Assembly: GCF_051401765.1 (NCBI RefSeq)
Contig: NC_135067.1
Location: 20,641,501 to 20,705,500, forward strand
Length of the DNA: 64,000 nucleotides
Reading direction: 5' to 3'
Source: Calliopsis andreniformis
Taxonomy: Eukaryota > Arthropoda > Insecta > Hymenoptera > Andrenidae
The notes beneath the pieces were generated by a model, which had not been told where the DNA came from, searched no databases, and saw nothing but the letters and a program-made list of their open reading frames with translations. This document shows, one piece after another, positions 39,698-52,613 of this stretch. The translations under genes were made by a program, and so were the position numbers. The number at the start of each line of letters is the position of its first letter. The stretch's first letter is position 1.

Positions 39698-41187
39698 ACC
39701 TTAAATCACGGCAGCCTCTGGGGCTTCGACATAAAGACGTCTCGAATTCCTCCGACAGATCGCGGAGGCGCGGCGCGGCGTTGTAGCGTCGCAGCAAGGC
39801 GCATCGAAGAGGAGGCGGCTTATGTTCGCGCGTACATCGCGAAAATTTAAGGCCGCCGCGGCGCGAGCGAGCGCGCGCGGTTACTGGCGTATAAAGCATA
39901 AACAATGGCCCTGATAATCTGATCTCGCGACACCTCCGTCGTTGCGTGCACGCTTACAAGGGCTTCGAACGTGTCCCTTCGCCGGCAGAGTCCTTCCAAG
40001 ACGAATGTAACGCACCAGGAGCAGCCACGCGGGGTACAAAGAGCGTGGAAGAAACACTTGCGCGTGTATATTCGTCGAGTGGCAATTTCAAGACTAGTCG
40101 AGGCTGATTGCATCGGACGTTAGTTTAGAAGCTGCACGAAGAACTATGTTTCAAGAGAAATTTTCACATGTTCACGCTAGGATCTATGCTGGAGTCCTTC
40201 GAAGGAACTTTAGACGAGAGATTGAGGGCTGTGTATAATAAGTGAATTAAATAGAACACCCTCCATCAGAGGTACAACTTTATCTTCATATTACCATCAG
40301 AAAGGACTTAGAATCTAGCGAGTAGATGATCCTCGCAAGTAAGTCTTCCCTGTCTACATCAGAGTTCACGATCATTTCGATATTCCTTGAGCGTCGAAAA
40401 AGTCGCCCCTAACGGCACAATCAGCTGTTGTCCATCGCAACCGTGACTAACGGAGATTAGTCATGAGGTTGATTCGAACATAGGGAATATTATAGAGACT
40501 GTGTAAGAGTTGGCAGCCGATTGAATCGTTATTCTTCGCGTGGAATTTCGAGGTCAAACGCGCAAGGATCGCGGGACGTCGGTAACGGGAGTCCCCGCGG
40601 ATTGAAATTCGTCGCGCAATTCGCGATTGCCTCAGCTATCTTCAGGAATCGGGATTCGAGTAGAGCTGGTCGATCTGCATTCTAACGGGGCGATAGCACG
40701 TCGCCGCACTCCTTGGCGCTCGGCTGCGACCGATTTACGATAGTAATAGGCGCTACGCGCTCGCCGCTCGACCGTGAATGCTAATACGCGTTTATAAGGT
40801 GGGCGTAGCGCTCCGTGGCAAATCCAATCAAAGGCACACGCTGGCCGACAGTGTCTCATTTGTGCCTTCCAGCACGTTGTCGTTGTCTGCAAGCACCGCG
40901 AGTTACGTCCTTGTTATTCCGTTCCCTTTCCCTGTCGTTGGTCACGGTTTTCTTAATGCGTTCGCTGGCGGATTCTGTCGATCTGGAATTTTTTTTACTC
41001 CCTACGTGGGCGAGCATTTTTCTAGCTTTTTTTCATGAGATATCGTGCATTCAGAAATTCCATTTATTTTAGTCACAGCAATTATTAAACGGCTGATGAA
41101 AATGGAATATTTCACACGATAACCAGGCGACATCTAGTAAACGTCGTCGTCGAAATTCTGCGCATCCGCTAATCCAGGGTTAACAGT

Positions 41188-41372
41188 CGAGGCGAAAGGG
41201 TCGAGGGAAGAGAAAAACGGTGAGCGAGGCGGCGGATACAGGCGAGGAAAGCGAAGGTGGAGGCGAGAAACAGGCGACAAGAAAGCCAGGGGAAAGAGAT
41301 AGAGAAAGTAAATCCCAAAGACGTGTAGTCAGCCAGAGGGAAAGAGAGAAAGAGAGGCTGGGCCGAGAGACG
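41188..41372 (+). other. Purine-rich tract, about 185 bases
   Basis: The plus strand is mostly G and A (GGCGAGGAAAGCG, GGGAAAGAGATAGAGAAAG, GGGAAAGAGAGAAAGAGAGG). Predicted minus-strand peptides are Ser/Leu/Phe-rich purely because of this composition. Confidence 0.75.
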
Positions 41373-43598
41373 ATCCAATAAACATGAGAGTTTATCGAGC
41401 TGTTATGCCAGTCGTGGCCGCTTATCTCCTGGACACCCACTTAAACCTCGACCAGAGTCGTCCAGGTGAACCGCGTGAAAAACCTCACACGTTGAGCCGG
41501 ACCGACGGCCGCCTCCCTTCGCGTAAACGCGTGGACGCCACGACGCGCGTGTGAGGCGTCCTCGTGCCTTAGAATAACGTGAGCATAGTCACGAGAGCAG
41601 AGAAAGAACTCAAAATAATACGCAGTTACATTTTCGGTACAAGGTTTGCACGAAATTAGCGTATGGCGCGTGTAATAGTGCATTCGACGTACAAAGTATA
41701 CGATTCGACGTACGCCTAACCCAGACCTCTATCAGAGGTCTAACAAACTGTACTCGTTGACAGGGACTAGAACATTGGATATCCAGGACTCGTATCACTA
41801 ATTAGATGAGAAAGATTCACCTGCGCGGGTGAAGCCTTTCTGGTTTGAATTACGCCCTGGTGACGAGGCGTTTGAATACATACACCAGCACCCGTGAGCC
41901 GATCGTGGGATAATAGAAGAATAATAGGCCTCTGAGGGAACACGATAGGGTACTAATGACGCGCGACCACGGATATTTCAGATATCTGGCTTTCGTGTGC
42001 CCAGATAATAGGAGACATGGACACGTGTAACTGACTCGTTGCCGTGACGTAAAAGTAGTAACGTGGGAATGGTAGCGTAGTTCTACTATTTTATGGACTT
42101 CCTGGAACGTAATAGGATGCTGATCCTGGCGGAGTTACTCGGTAAAATCGTCAGTCTTTCGAATTTATAATCTTCTGTAGAATAGTTTGTAAAATGGAGC
42201 ATGCAATCATTATGTATATGACTGATCAACTTTGATAATTTTTAAGAAGGTAGAAAGAAAAATAAGGGAAGAGTAAGAGCTTTTAGCAACTATTTCTCAT
42301 GATTAGTTAACAATTACCTAAAAATTATACAAAGAACACTGAAGAATAAAAGATCCCCCACTGCAGAGGGTGAAAAATTCTCACCTTAGCGTTGAAGAAT
42401 ACTGAATACCTCCACCTCTTTATTATCTTATCAGCTCCCTGAATCTGTGAACGACTCTCACAGGAATCAATTCGCCAAAAATCAGCCACGCTCCGTACTT
42501 CCGGGGATTCCCGATTAAAATGCGCCAACAAAAGACCCACTCGAAGCTCGGTCGAGCGACTCGCGCACGTTTCCCAAACACCGTCGAGAGCTCGTCCCTC
42601 GATCAGAGGGGGGCCAAAGCGGAAAAGAGGAGAGAACGAATCGCGAATAATATAGCTCCCTTATCCGACTTAGCTATCAGCGCTAAAAATCACCTGCTCA
42701 CAACGACATTTCTCTTTCTGTTTCAGGTAAGTGGCAGCTGCTTGAACCTTTCCCCGATTCTCGATAACGTCGGCTCGGGGATGCCGCTCCTCGTCGGAGC
42801 TTTTCCCCGCTATTGCTTTCATCGTGGCAGATGTTCGCGCCGCAATAACCTAGGAGAAGGGGTTGGGGTGTAGCAGGGGCGTAATTAAACGTGTCGGTGA
42901 CGGCGAGTGGCCGTGGAGAGACCAAGGGGGAAACTCGAGCGGCGGGAGACGCGCCACAGACGAAACCGAGTTTCAGGTACCACGAACACCGGATTTTTCC
43001 CCCGAAAAACGTGGTCGAGAGGTGGGCGAGCAACACGTTGCCGTTTAGCTCGGCCTGTTGCCCGGGGGTTGCGCGAAAAGCGGTAAATCCCAACGACGGG
43101 GTAGGTAAATACGAGTTAGGTACTCACCGGAAGGGTGGCTAGGGATTGATCGAATTCTGTATGCATTTTAGAAAACCGTCCACAATTGTGGATTCGTCCG
43201 TTACGAATGCTTCTCTTTTTTTAATTTTATTGATGAACTATTTCTTCCTAGGCTATTAAAATAGGGTATTAAAATGAACTCTTGGCACTTGAGTGGTTAT
43301 TATCGTTGCACGAGTACACCTACACCACTTTCCTTTAATCTTAACTCGTTGATTCTTAAACAGTGTGTTTAATACTCAGTGCTTAAGAGGCAGAAGAACA
43401 GAGGACATCATGGTCTAGCAAAGAGGGGCTTTCTAGTGCAGCTTTTAACCCGAGCAATTCGCTGTCGCTGGAATAGAGTCGTTATTTATTCCGACTTCCC
43501 ACGGAGCAGAGTGAATTTAAGCGCGGCTGCTGCTTATCTACGATTGCCCGTGGACACCGTGAATTTTCAGCTCTAGCTTTCGTCCGCGCGTACCGCTC

Positions 43599-43616
43599 GG
43601 ACCCAGACGAGGGTCC
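43599..43616. repeat. 6-bp GC-rich inverted repeat
   Basis: GGACCC and GGGTCC are separated by AGACGA. Short; chance cannot be excluded. Confidence 0.55.
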
Positions 43617-45795
43617 AAGTGGATCGAGCAATGTTTATCGAAATCTCCTCAGCCCTCGAGAGAAACGGTTTCCGAGCAATTGCATTCTGACCTCCATGCG
43701 ACGCCATGGGATCTTTCGGCCGTTAGTTTCGCGACTTTATTACTAGCTTAAGCTCGGGGTAATGCGCTCATCCTGTGACCTCGGCTTAGACCTCGCTATC
43801 TTGGCGGTGCAACCACCGTCTCGCGTGGGTGGATCGAGCTAACGTGAAAACGGCTCTTTTTAGCTTGTCATAGGTGTCCCACTTGTGGCGCATTTTCTAG
43901 TCGAAATACGCCCCTTAAAATACAGTTGTAATTCGGTTTTTGCGGAGCCATTCCTTCCTCGTACCAATATCCTGTAGGTAGTTCTTTACAGATCAAAAGG
44001 ATCTTCAAAAGAGAGAACTTACTTAATCCCAAGAGTAACTCCTGCTTGGCAAAATATAAATTACGAATCAGCCACAATTACCGAATCACTACCTTCGCCG
44101 AGCGCAAAGGTGCGTGCAAAAAGGGTTCGTTACGACTTGTCGCGTTCAATGGCAATTTTCATCGGTACCGTCCACGCGAGGGATTCGCTTGGGGACATCC
44201 TTGAGAGCCACGGACCGGTTAGTATTGTAAATCGATGAACCACGACGGTCTTTCCCTCCCCCCGGCTCCTTCTCGCGACTTTAAATATGTTTATCCGCAT
44301 GTTTTATGCCCCTCGCGCAATAATGCGATTCGCGTATCGCGTCCGCGCCGGGACATCGCCTCTCGGCTTGGTCGTTTTGCTGCTTTGTGAATCTGCCAGG
44401 ACCAGCTGCGTTGGCCCGTATCGGCGCATCGGTTCGACCTCTGCCGTACAAGAATTTAAACTCGTCTGAATGTCCACGTGCATGTAATAACGACGAACCC
44501 CCGAAGAGTCCTCTCCCTCCGATAAATTACGGAAACGCAACCGGTTTCCATTTTTCGGCGTCGAATCGTTCTTTATCGCGCGTTCGCCAAAATAGCCACC
44601 GACGAATTTTCATTTGTTCCCTGTCCACCATCCTGTCAACTTCTCTCTTTTTCTACTGCCGGATAATTTGGAAAGGTTATCTTGGACCGTTCGTCTTCTC
44701 CTTTATCTCGGACGCACTCAATAACCGAACAGGTTCGATTGATTTCTAATGGAAAATCCTGATATTCTTGTGGATGATGTTCAGGTATAGTCTCTCATAC
44801 CAGTCGTGGGAATGCATGGAAAAAACCGTCTATGTTCTATATAGCCTACAGAAATTTTCTTTTTATTATTAAAAGAGGCTTGAGTCAATGTCGGCCACCA
44901 TCGAAGGGAATACTGTAATCTGAGGTATCCTAGACACTTCGAACAGCACAGGATCAGCTACGTTTGCTATGTATTCCTGACACGCTCGATATTTTTAAAC
45001 CAAGCGCACATATTTCCTCGAGGACACGTCTCGTTCTTCGAAATCGTCGGAAACGTTCCCCTTTTCGTGTGGGGTAGACTGCTGGAAAGGACATTATCGC
45101 ATAAGCTTCTCAATCGACGCGGATTTCCCCGACGTCGGCGCGGAACCAGAGACAGAGGAAAGGGGGATAGGGATACGGTAGGGAACGGAGATCGTTGCGT
45201 TGAGTTTGACAAACGACAGGACGAGAAGAGACGCGTTGCGTCTGGCACGGCCGCCTGAGTCACGTATAAACGGAAGCGGCGTCCTCCCCCTCCCCGTGTT
45301 GCGCGTCTATCCTCTTGAAAAGTCGGCGACGGTAGTCGACGTACGAAAAAGTGAAAATTTCCTCGAGCGGAAAAAATGATATTCAGCAGGCAGCCAGTCT
45401 CGAGGCCTCTTTCTGCCGCGAGACGAGCCCTCTTTCGCTCCTCACCGTCCCTCTATTTCATCTTCCGTTCGGCTCCTCCGCGACGTCTTGGCCCACGCTG
45501 ACTGCGCACGGAATCCCATGCGTAAATCAGACATGTTCCATTTACGATTGCCGCCGCCACGGGGATCCCTGCTGCACGAGCCATTTCCTTCGCAGATCAA
45601 TCCTTGTTATCGCTTTCCCTTTCTCTTCGTTTTTTCTTGCACCGCGGACCCTTTGAACTTTCTTCGCGTAACGCGACACCGGTTATTAGGCCACTCTTAC
45701 GGGTGATAGTGCAAGGATGATTGATGCGATTTAGAGGATGACGGAAGACGGCTGTGCGAATCAATGTTTGGGCTTTTATCCTTTAGGAATGAGTA

Positions 45796-45824
45796 GTTCC
45801 AAATTTGGAACCTTTTCAAAGGTT
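45796..45824. repeat. 16-bp palindrome overlapping a second hairpin
   Basis: GTTCCAAATTTGGAAC (45796-45811) is a perfect palindrome. AACCTTT (45809-45815) and AAAGGTT (45818-45824) form a second perfect dyad around TC, sharing bases 45809-45811 with the first. The two folds are therefore mutually exclusive at the overlap. Confidence 0.85.
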
Positions 45825-48119
45825 ATTTTGCAAAAAACCCGCAGCCGATTTCATGATCCAGTCACTAGATCCGATTTTAATATTTTAATGCAAAGCAAGT
45901 TACCTAATTGATGACAACCGAAAAAATTGTGGACATATAGAAAAAAAAGTCGAAGATGGCAAATTGCAGTCTCTAAACGAGTTTGAGAATTTGTAGTCTT
46001 AAAAGCATTTGGCAGAGGAAAGGCGGTGGACAGTCATCGTAACTCGTTTTTTTCCTTTTAAGATCTTGTACTCTGCATTATTATTGTTGTCGTAACAGGA
46101 TCATTAGCATAATCCTGGATTAAATGAATTTTTTTATTTGTGAATGACGAATGAAGTGCTTGTTCAGTTCGTTCAGCGTTCTCTCCTTTCCTCTTCGTCT
46201 ATGAGGAAAAATTTATTGAAATATTTGTTTTATACCACGTGCTGTAATAGAAACGAGCGATAGTTAGTTCTTGAAAACGGAAGGAGAGGCGAGACTCGCT
46301 TAGGTGAAACGACACGCATTAATTTACACACCTTCGACTGCTTCTGCCACTCTCTCCTTCGTTCTCTCGCCCTCTTCGCTCTTCCGCGCATATTTGCGAG
46401 ATGACGCTTGGCCTGTAGCATTCCTGCGATCCGAGGAGCGATTTTACCATGCGAATCGACGATTATACCGATGCGATTCCCCTTTACAATAATAATATTT
46501 CATGGTGAACGGTCGAATGTGTTCATTCGGTTGACGCCTAATTGATGTCGTCTAAAGTTGATCGTTCGAGAATGTTTCTTCTTTTATAACACTCATATTT
46601 CTTTCTTTTGAAGACCCCCTGCTCCGTTTGTGTAAAATTTCCAGCTTCTGTGGAAGACTACTTTATCTTATGCAATTAGTGCATTCACTAAACAAGCAAT
46701 GTTTTGCTTCAAAAAATAATTTCAATTATCAATGTATACGCTAGAGGAGTATCGCTCCAAGACAGAGATAAACCGTGGAAGGATCAAAGAGAGGCGAGAG
46801 GAAGCAGATAGGGTCAGAAGGAGGACCTTCGTCTCTCTTCCTGCAAACACTCTTTCTGGCCGAGCACGCACGCACGTCCCACGTAAGCTTTATAGTAATA
46901 GCTATCTATCCATGCGTAAGTTATTTCCAAGTCGTGATTTAAACTTGCCATTGCATAAAGCAACCTCAGCCCCTCGTTTTCTACTGTTCTTGGGCACAGC
47001 TTCTGGGTAGACTACATGCACGTGAAAATACGACGTTCGCGACGGTGAAGAGCTTGGAAGGAGCGAAAAGGATAATGCGAGGGTGGAAGGAGTCGGCGGT
47101 TTCACGCATTGCGTGCCTCTGCGATCGTCGAGAGGCAGGAAAACCGGACGAAAGGGAATCGTGGCAGCAGCCTCCACGTTTTCATATTGCTTTATGCGAA
47201 CGCTCATCCTGAGCGACCGCCCATTCCCGCGGGAACAGAGATTCGCTAGTAAATCGACTCCTCGACGAGATGGGACGATAAGCGTTAGGGGATCTGGAAA
47301 TCTGAAGATCGAGAAATCTGATACGGATTTGTACGTGAAGAAATTAATTACAGATTTTTTGCGACAATCTTCTTATTTTGCATAAAGGAGTGCTAAATTT
47401 TCTAAACTCTTTTCCCAAAATTTGTCACTCTGCTTAAATGTAAACGTATTTAAAAATTGTAGAATGCATTGCTCGTAGAATGTTATTTTCATTGCTGAAA
47501 TACTCTCAAACACGCTTACCTTCACCTGCCCCATATCTCATTACGTTTTACTCCAATCATCCCACACACAGCCTATACCCAATCTGATATTGTTGCAGCT
47601 CTGAAAAGATTACACCAGCCGCCTGCGTGCAATCTCAATTCCCTTACCCCCGCTCCCATTATTTCCAACTTGCCTTATTTCTCATTCCGCCCTTCCGAAT
47701 TGCAACTTGCTCTTCATCTGGTATTAGTTGCAGTAAAATATTGGAGCACGGGGCTACGTGCAATTTGAATTTTTTCGAGTTCATTTCTATCGGCTCGGAT
47801 ACCGCATAACTTGCCAAGCTGATATGGCCAGGTTCCTTGTCAAGGACAAATGTCTAGAGGCACGCCCTTCGTTCCCCGACTTCCAATTCCAAATACCACA
47901 CCGCCACGAGCGCATCTTTGTTCTGGACCGGCTATTGAGTCGGCGTCGAAGACGTCTTTCTCTACCCTCGAAGCGGTCCCGTTTCCGCCCTCTCGAGCAT
48001 GAACGGTGAAACGTAGCGAGAGAGGATCTTCTCTCTTAGGCCCTTGGGCGCCGGATCCTCGGCTACGGTCAGTTCTTTTAACCCCTCTGTCCCTAGGTCA
48101 GCCGAGATCTTGAGGATGG

Positions 48120-48144
48120 TGAGTCACTGGACCATGGTGACTCA
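48120..48144. promoter_or_regulatory. Pair of AP-1-like TGA(G/C)TCA sites in inverted arrangement
   Basis: TGAGTCA at 48120-48126 and TGACTCA at 48138-48144 are both perfect AP-1/bZIP sites. The surrounding TGAGTCAC and GTGACTCA are reverse complements, so the pair forms an 8-bp dyad with a 9-base spacer, and the 18-base start-to-start spacing is close to two helical turns minus three bases. Motif identity is established for bZIP factors; use here is inferred. Confidence 0.45.
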
Positions 48145-48499
48145 TTCACGATCCTTTGAATTCTTTTAATTATTCTCGAGCTGTCTGTTCTTGTATCTAG
48201 CTTATCTAATCCAAGTGGTTCGCTATCTGACAGATCTTAAACGATCGGTGAAATTCCTTCTTCACTGAACGACGCCTTGTCTCTGGAAATGTGATAGTTA
48301 ACTCCTTCTTTGGGTTTTAAATGTTTTCGTACTCTATTGCTTCAGTATTTCTTGGCTGAGCATAAAGTTAGTAATCTCCTGTCGTAATCTGCCCTCTAGA
48401 ATAGTCTTTCTTGATCTGTTGACCTTTCCTGGACTCTTTTGTCAGCTTTTCTAAAAGGTCTATAGAAAGGAAGCAAGCCTGATCCACCCCCAATTATAT

Positions 48500-51400
48500 A
48501 TCAAATTTTTTACAGAAGTTGCAGTACCTCTATTCCAACAAATCAAACCGATTTGTAATCTCCAGAGCATATTGGCTATTTTCTCACCAGTCAAGGTATC
48601 AGGTACGAGTTGGCCTTACATCACGACCACCCTCGAGCGTTCGATCTCAATTATCAAGCCGCACACGGGCATTAATTAAAACATTACCGCGCGGAGCAGT
48701 TTGATAAATCCACTTAACAAATCCTCGACAATGGGGAACACGAGGACGTCGAGGCAGCGCGCGAGTAATCCATTACTATCCTGCTGAGTTAAGCGCTCAT
48801 GGCCGAGATAACCGCTCGCGTAGCCATGACACGCATGAAATATCTCGCGAGGAAACGAGCAGCAGCGGCCGCGGTATCACGAGCAGAGGTGGCCAGAGGG
48901 GGCGGCAGATTGCGTAACAGTATGTCTAAGGTGATCCAATTTGTTGACTGGCCGCGCCGACAAATCGCGTGCTTCGCTTTCATTGTGCTCTCGCGGGGAC
49001 CAGCTCTCCGAAGAGAGAGAGCGGTTCTCGATTCACTCTTCGAAACCTGCACGCTTCTTGCCACGGCACGCCGGTACCCGTGGCCGTGGCACAACGGCAA
49101 ACGCCGTTGAATGCCTACCTACCTATCTGAATAACAGCCAACACATAACATAACACCTCGGGAACAGCCGGCCATTGAAGAGCGGCACCATATTGTCCTA
49201 CGTTACAATGGGTCACTCAGAGGCACTGAATGACCCATGCCCAACCCATACAACTCGCCTATGGGATAGGACCTCTTTTTCCTTGTCCTGCTCTCGTGTT
49301 CCACGCGTTCCTCTCCTCCACCATCTCCTCCTCGTCCTCCTCCGCCGCCGTGTCGGCCTCCTCTATGTTTTATCCCTTTTCTACCGTTTCGAGTTCGTCA
49401 GGGCACGAGAATGCTGCCGGTGAAAGGGAAACGATGCACGGAACTTCTTCGCGGTGCTGCTCTTTCGAGATGCCCCCGTTGCAATATGGATTTTTCAACT
49501 CTGGTTCGATTTCAGGGGATCGTCGTGAAATTCATCAAATTTTTGGAGGAAAACTGTATAGATGTGTCTTGGATATTCATCCAAAGAATCTTATACTTGA
49601 ATCTTCAAAAAATAGCAGGGAGTATTTAATACTCATTCTTGAAACTTCAATATCTTCTATTTCCTCCGTCTTCAAGCAGACTTCGTATCCGTATACCATT
49701 TATTTCTCCTTTATTTAGTCGTTCTGTAATCCTCAAGTATCAGTTTCTTTCCAATTCATCGAGGATTCCAGGTAAAAAAAAAGGGAGGAAGAAAAGCCTA
49801 ATACGCAGATATTAAAAATACGCGTTTCAATATGAGAGAAGGTGGAGGTGCTTAAAAACTGTAGGAACCGAGTTCAAGTACACCCCCGGCAGTATTCGAC
49901 ATAATAGAAAGCGTCGTTTCGTTGAGTCATCGAGCAAAAGCTCCGAGACGCTTTTGTGTCCCGAGGCGAGCGAAGAGGAGGAACGGAGGTGGTTCCTTTT
50001 GTCGCGCGGTGGCCACCAAAAATCGTCTCCTCCACGGTCGCTTATTAAAAAAGGAGCTCGAGGACCGCGGCGAATAACCAGGCCGTATCTCTCACGCCGC
50101 TCGAGCATTTTGCTCGCGACCCAACGGGTGATGCGACGACGCGAGAACCTCTGGGACCAAGTCCCGAGAGAAAGACGTGGGAATGCCACGGCAGACCCGG
50201 TACTTCGTCTTCCTGGACCGAACTTCCTCTGGCGAGAGAGCCAAGTTGTTTACTTTGGCGTAGCCGAAACGAGATGCGGTTCCCCGTGCCACGACGGACC
50301 TAGCAGAACCCCCGGGTTCCTTAAACAATCCAAATGGATCCTAGAATGAATTTACAAGACGACAGACCACACACACTATCGACCTCATGCGGTGCTCCTC
50401 GAGGAGAACGCTGAGATGAAGACACCACCCCTGACGCGACTTAACCAGGTATTCTCATTTAATCAGAGGAATGATTTAGTTTTTAAATAGTAGTCTCTTG
50501 AGAGTTTGAATGAAATAAGGAAGTACGAGAGGCTTAATGAAACATTTTCACTACTTCGAGTAATAACTGATTTTTCTGAACTTAGAAGTCTATTTCTAGA
50601 AGACGCAGGAAAACAGGAATCCAATAATTCTATAGGTAGATCCACACTAGAAAGCAAACTAGACTAAAGACGTATTAGACTGAAATCCTCTCAACTCTAA
50701 GCGATCCATTCTGAGCGTTTCAACTAGGTAGATCATCCAGTTGGCCGCCTCGGTCCATTCCTCAAAGGCTATCTTCAATCGTGCACGATATTGCGAGCAA
50801 AGGGCTGGCGCGCGATGCTTGATGTCGTGGCATCGCGTGCATTGCGGCCCTCCCTCTCTTCTCTCCGTTTCTCTCTGCTGTCCTGTCTATTAATTGCCCG
50901 ATGCAACGTGGGCGGCTTCCGCGCCGTACTAATTGCTGCACGAAGATAGGACGGGAATAATTCGTGTATCGTCGTGGCTCGCGCTCAAGACTGTGGGATC
51001 CGCTCATGGCTAGTGGATGTTGCGAGCGCGGGAGGATCGAGGCGAAACGAGGAAGAGCACGACGGGCACCGACCGCCCCCGACACACGGAGAGATCGGAG
51101 GGATCGACCTTTGCCCGCTAATCGTGCGAGACACTGACAGAGTTTCGTCAGCAACGAGTTCTATCAGCCCTCGGACCACTCCGTATCCTTCGCCATGGCG
51201 CGACGACGTCGTGACTGATCGCGCTCGTAAAAGTCTGCTCGCCTCCCTTCCGCCACATCGGAAGGGATATCCGGCCTGTCGTCGGGGGATGCTTTCGAAA
51301 ATAGACGACGATGCCCTGCTTTTGTCGGGACGACGGAACTTGATGTCATTTCAACGAATCGCGTCACAAGTGCCGCGATTCTTCTAGAAGAGGGATTAGA

Positions 51401-52600
51401 GAATTTGTTCGTGAAGGGCTATAGTGTTCAGTCATTCAAAATATGGAGACGAATTTGTTGTTGCGTTACATATGGGGAAGCTGAGGTACTACTGGAATCA
51501 CTATTATAAAAGCTTAAATAAATCTATGAATAAAGCAACTTTAATTAGAGCTAAGGAAGAACCAAGCGAAGGACTGTGTTACTAATTAATATAAGTTTTA
51601 CGCTATTGTTGTACCAGTGCAAATACTTTCTTTTATCCTGATGTTTACTTCGCCTTCAAACGCAAAAGGCTTTTTAATTAATTTTACGTCTCTTCTCAGT
51701 GGACAAAAGTGTTGAAGCATCGCGAAGTTGCGCGTGAAAGAGCGTGTTGGTACGTTTAATCTCCGTCGATCTCCCTGCACAAAAGGAGAGTACCAGGGGC
51801 GCAAAAAAGGACACGGAAGACTGAAAGTGTAATTTCATACACGTCGAGCGAGACGTTGTTACATTGTTGCACGGTTCCTTGGCAAAAATAGCGAAAACGA
51901 CGGACAACGGTTCACGGAAGACTGACATGAGCACAATGCTGGGAAACTCGTGTCTCGTGCCACGAATACAATCGCGACATGCGTGATCCTAACGGAGATG
52001 CGTAAAATTATACACGCTGATCGATGCACTCCGTGTTTGCATATAAAATATTGTCCACAGACCGTGTAGTCGCGTGACAGACGACCGCAATAGAAAACTC
52101 GGTCGACTCTCACGTTTCCAGCATTGTTCGCTATTGTAGCATTCATTGGCTTCTGTGAAAGGTCGTGGTGAATCTCTCCAGGTACAAGTAAGTGAAATTG
52201 TCGTTAATTTGCTAGTTGTCAAAAAGGAACACCTTTCGAAATCTAGGATCTCAAAATAGATACCTGTAAATAGAGAAAATAATGTTAATTATTGATCATT
52301 CTAGATTTATTTAGTAGAAGAAATAAGTTATTTTAAATAGACTCTTGCGAAACTTGAGCTTTCTACTGTGTCCATTCAGAAGCAATGCACGATCAAGGTT
52401 GTGTCTACCTTGCTTCTCGATACCTCAGATCAGCGCAAGTGGAACGTATCATTCTATTTGCAGACTCAGGAATTAAGTGAAATAAGATAAGATAGACGTT
52501 TCCCTTCGTTGAACGGCGGTCTCTTACATAAATTAATATTGTTCAGTACGTGTTCACCGGAGCTCCTTCGAGCAGCAACGCTTGTCTGGACAATTGGAAA
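48500..52600. other. Non-coding, mixed to CpG-rich
   Basis: A TCC/GCC-rich stretch at 49325-49350 produces a poly-serine run in the frame 49230-49718, which I attribute to simple sequence. Overlapping frames at 48789-49110 on both strands and 50762-51387 are compositional. 51400-52600 holds nothing visible. Confidence 0.5.
49774..49782 (+). repeat. A9 homopolymer
   Basis: Nine A residues followed by GGGAGG. No target-site duplication or retrocopy body is visible to its left. Confidence 0.85.
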
Positions 52601-52613
52601 CAATCTACGATGA

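Larger units (their letters stand above)
33050..40130. other. Non-coding; AT-rich left part, CpG-rich centre and right edge
   Basis: 33160-34200 is AT-rich and empty. 35600-36370 and 39600-40130 are CpG-rich with overlapping open frames on both strands (for example 35654-36202 plus and 35508-35780 minus). TATAAAG at 39890-39896 just right of a GCGCGCGCGG run is TATA-like, without other promoter evidence. Dyads at 37124, 37656 and 39672 are listed separately. Confidence 0.5.
40130..48500. other. Non-coding, mixed composition
   Basis: Besides the purine tract at 41188, dyads at 43599 and 45796 and the bZIP pair at 48120, nothing stands out. 42000-42400 and 45720-46740 are AT-rich. The frame at 42698-43093 (minus) overlaps plus-strand frames and is not supported. 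Confidence 0.5.

Noticed and set aside
46651..46660. TGGAAGACTA matches the first ten bases of miR-7
   Set aside because: The mature sequence diverges directly after, whereas miR-7 is nearly invariant in animals, and no precursor hairpin is evident.
49230..49718. 162-codon plus-strand frame with a poly-serine run
   Set aside because: The serine run comes from a TCC/GCC simple repeat at 49325-49350; the rest has no recognisable domain.
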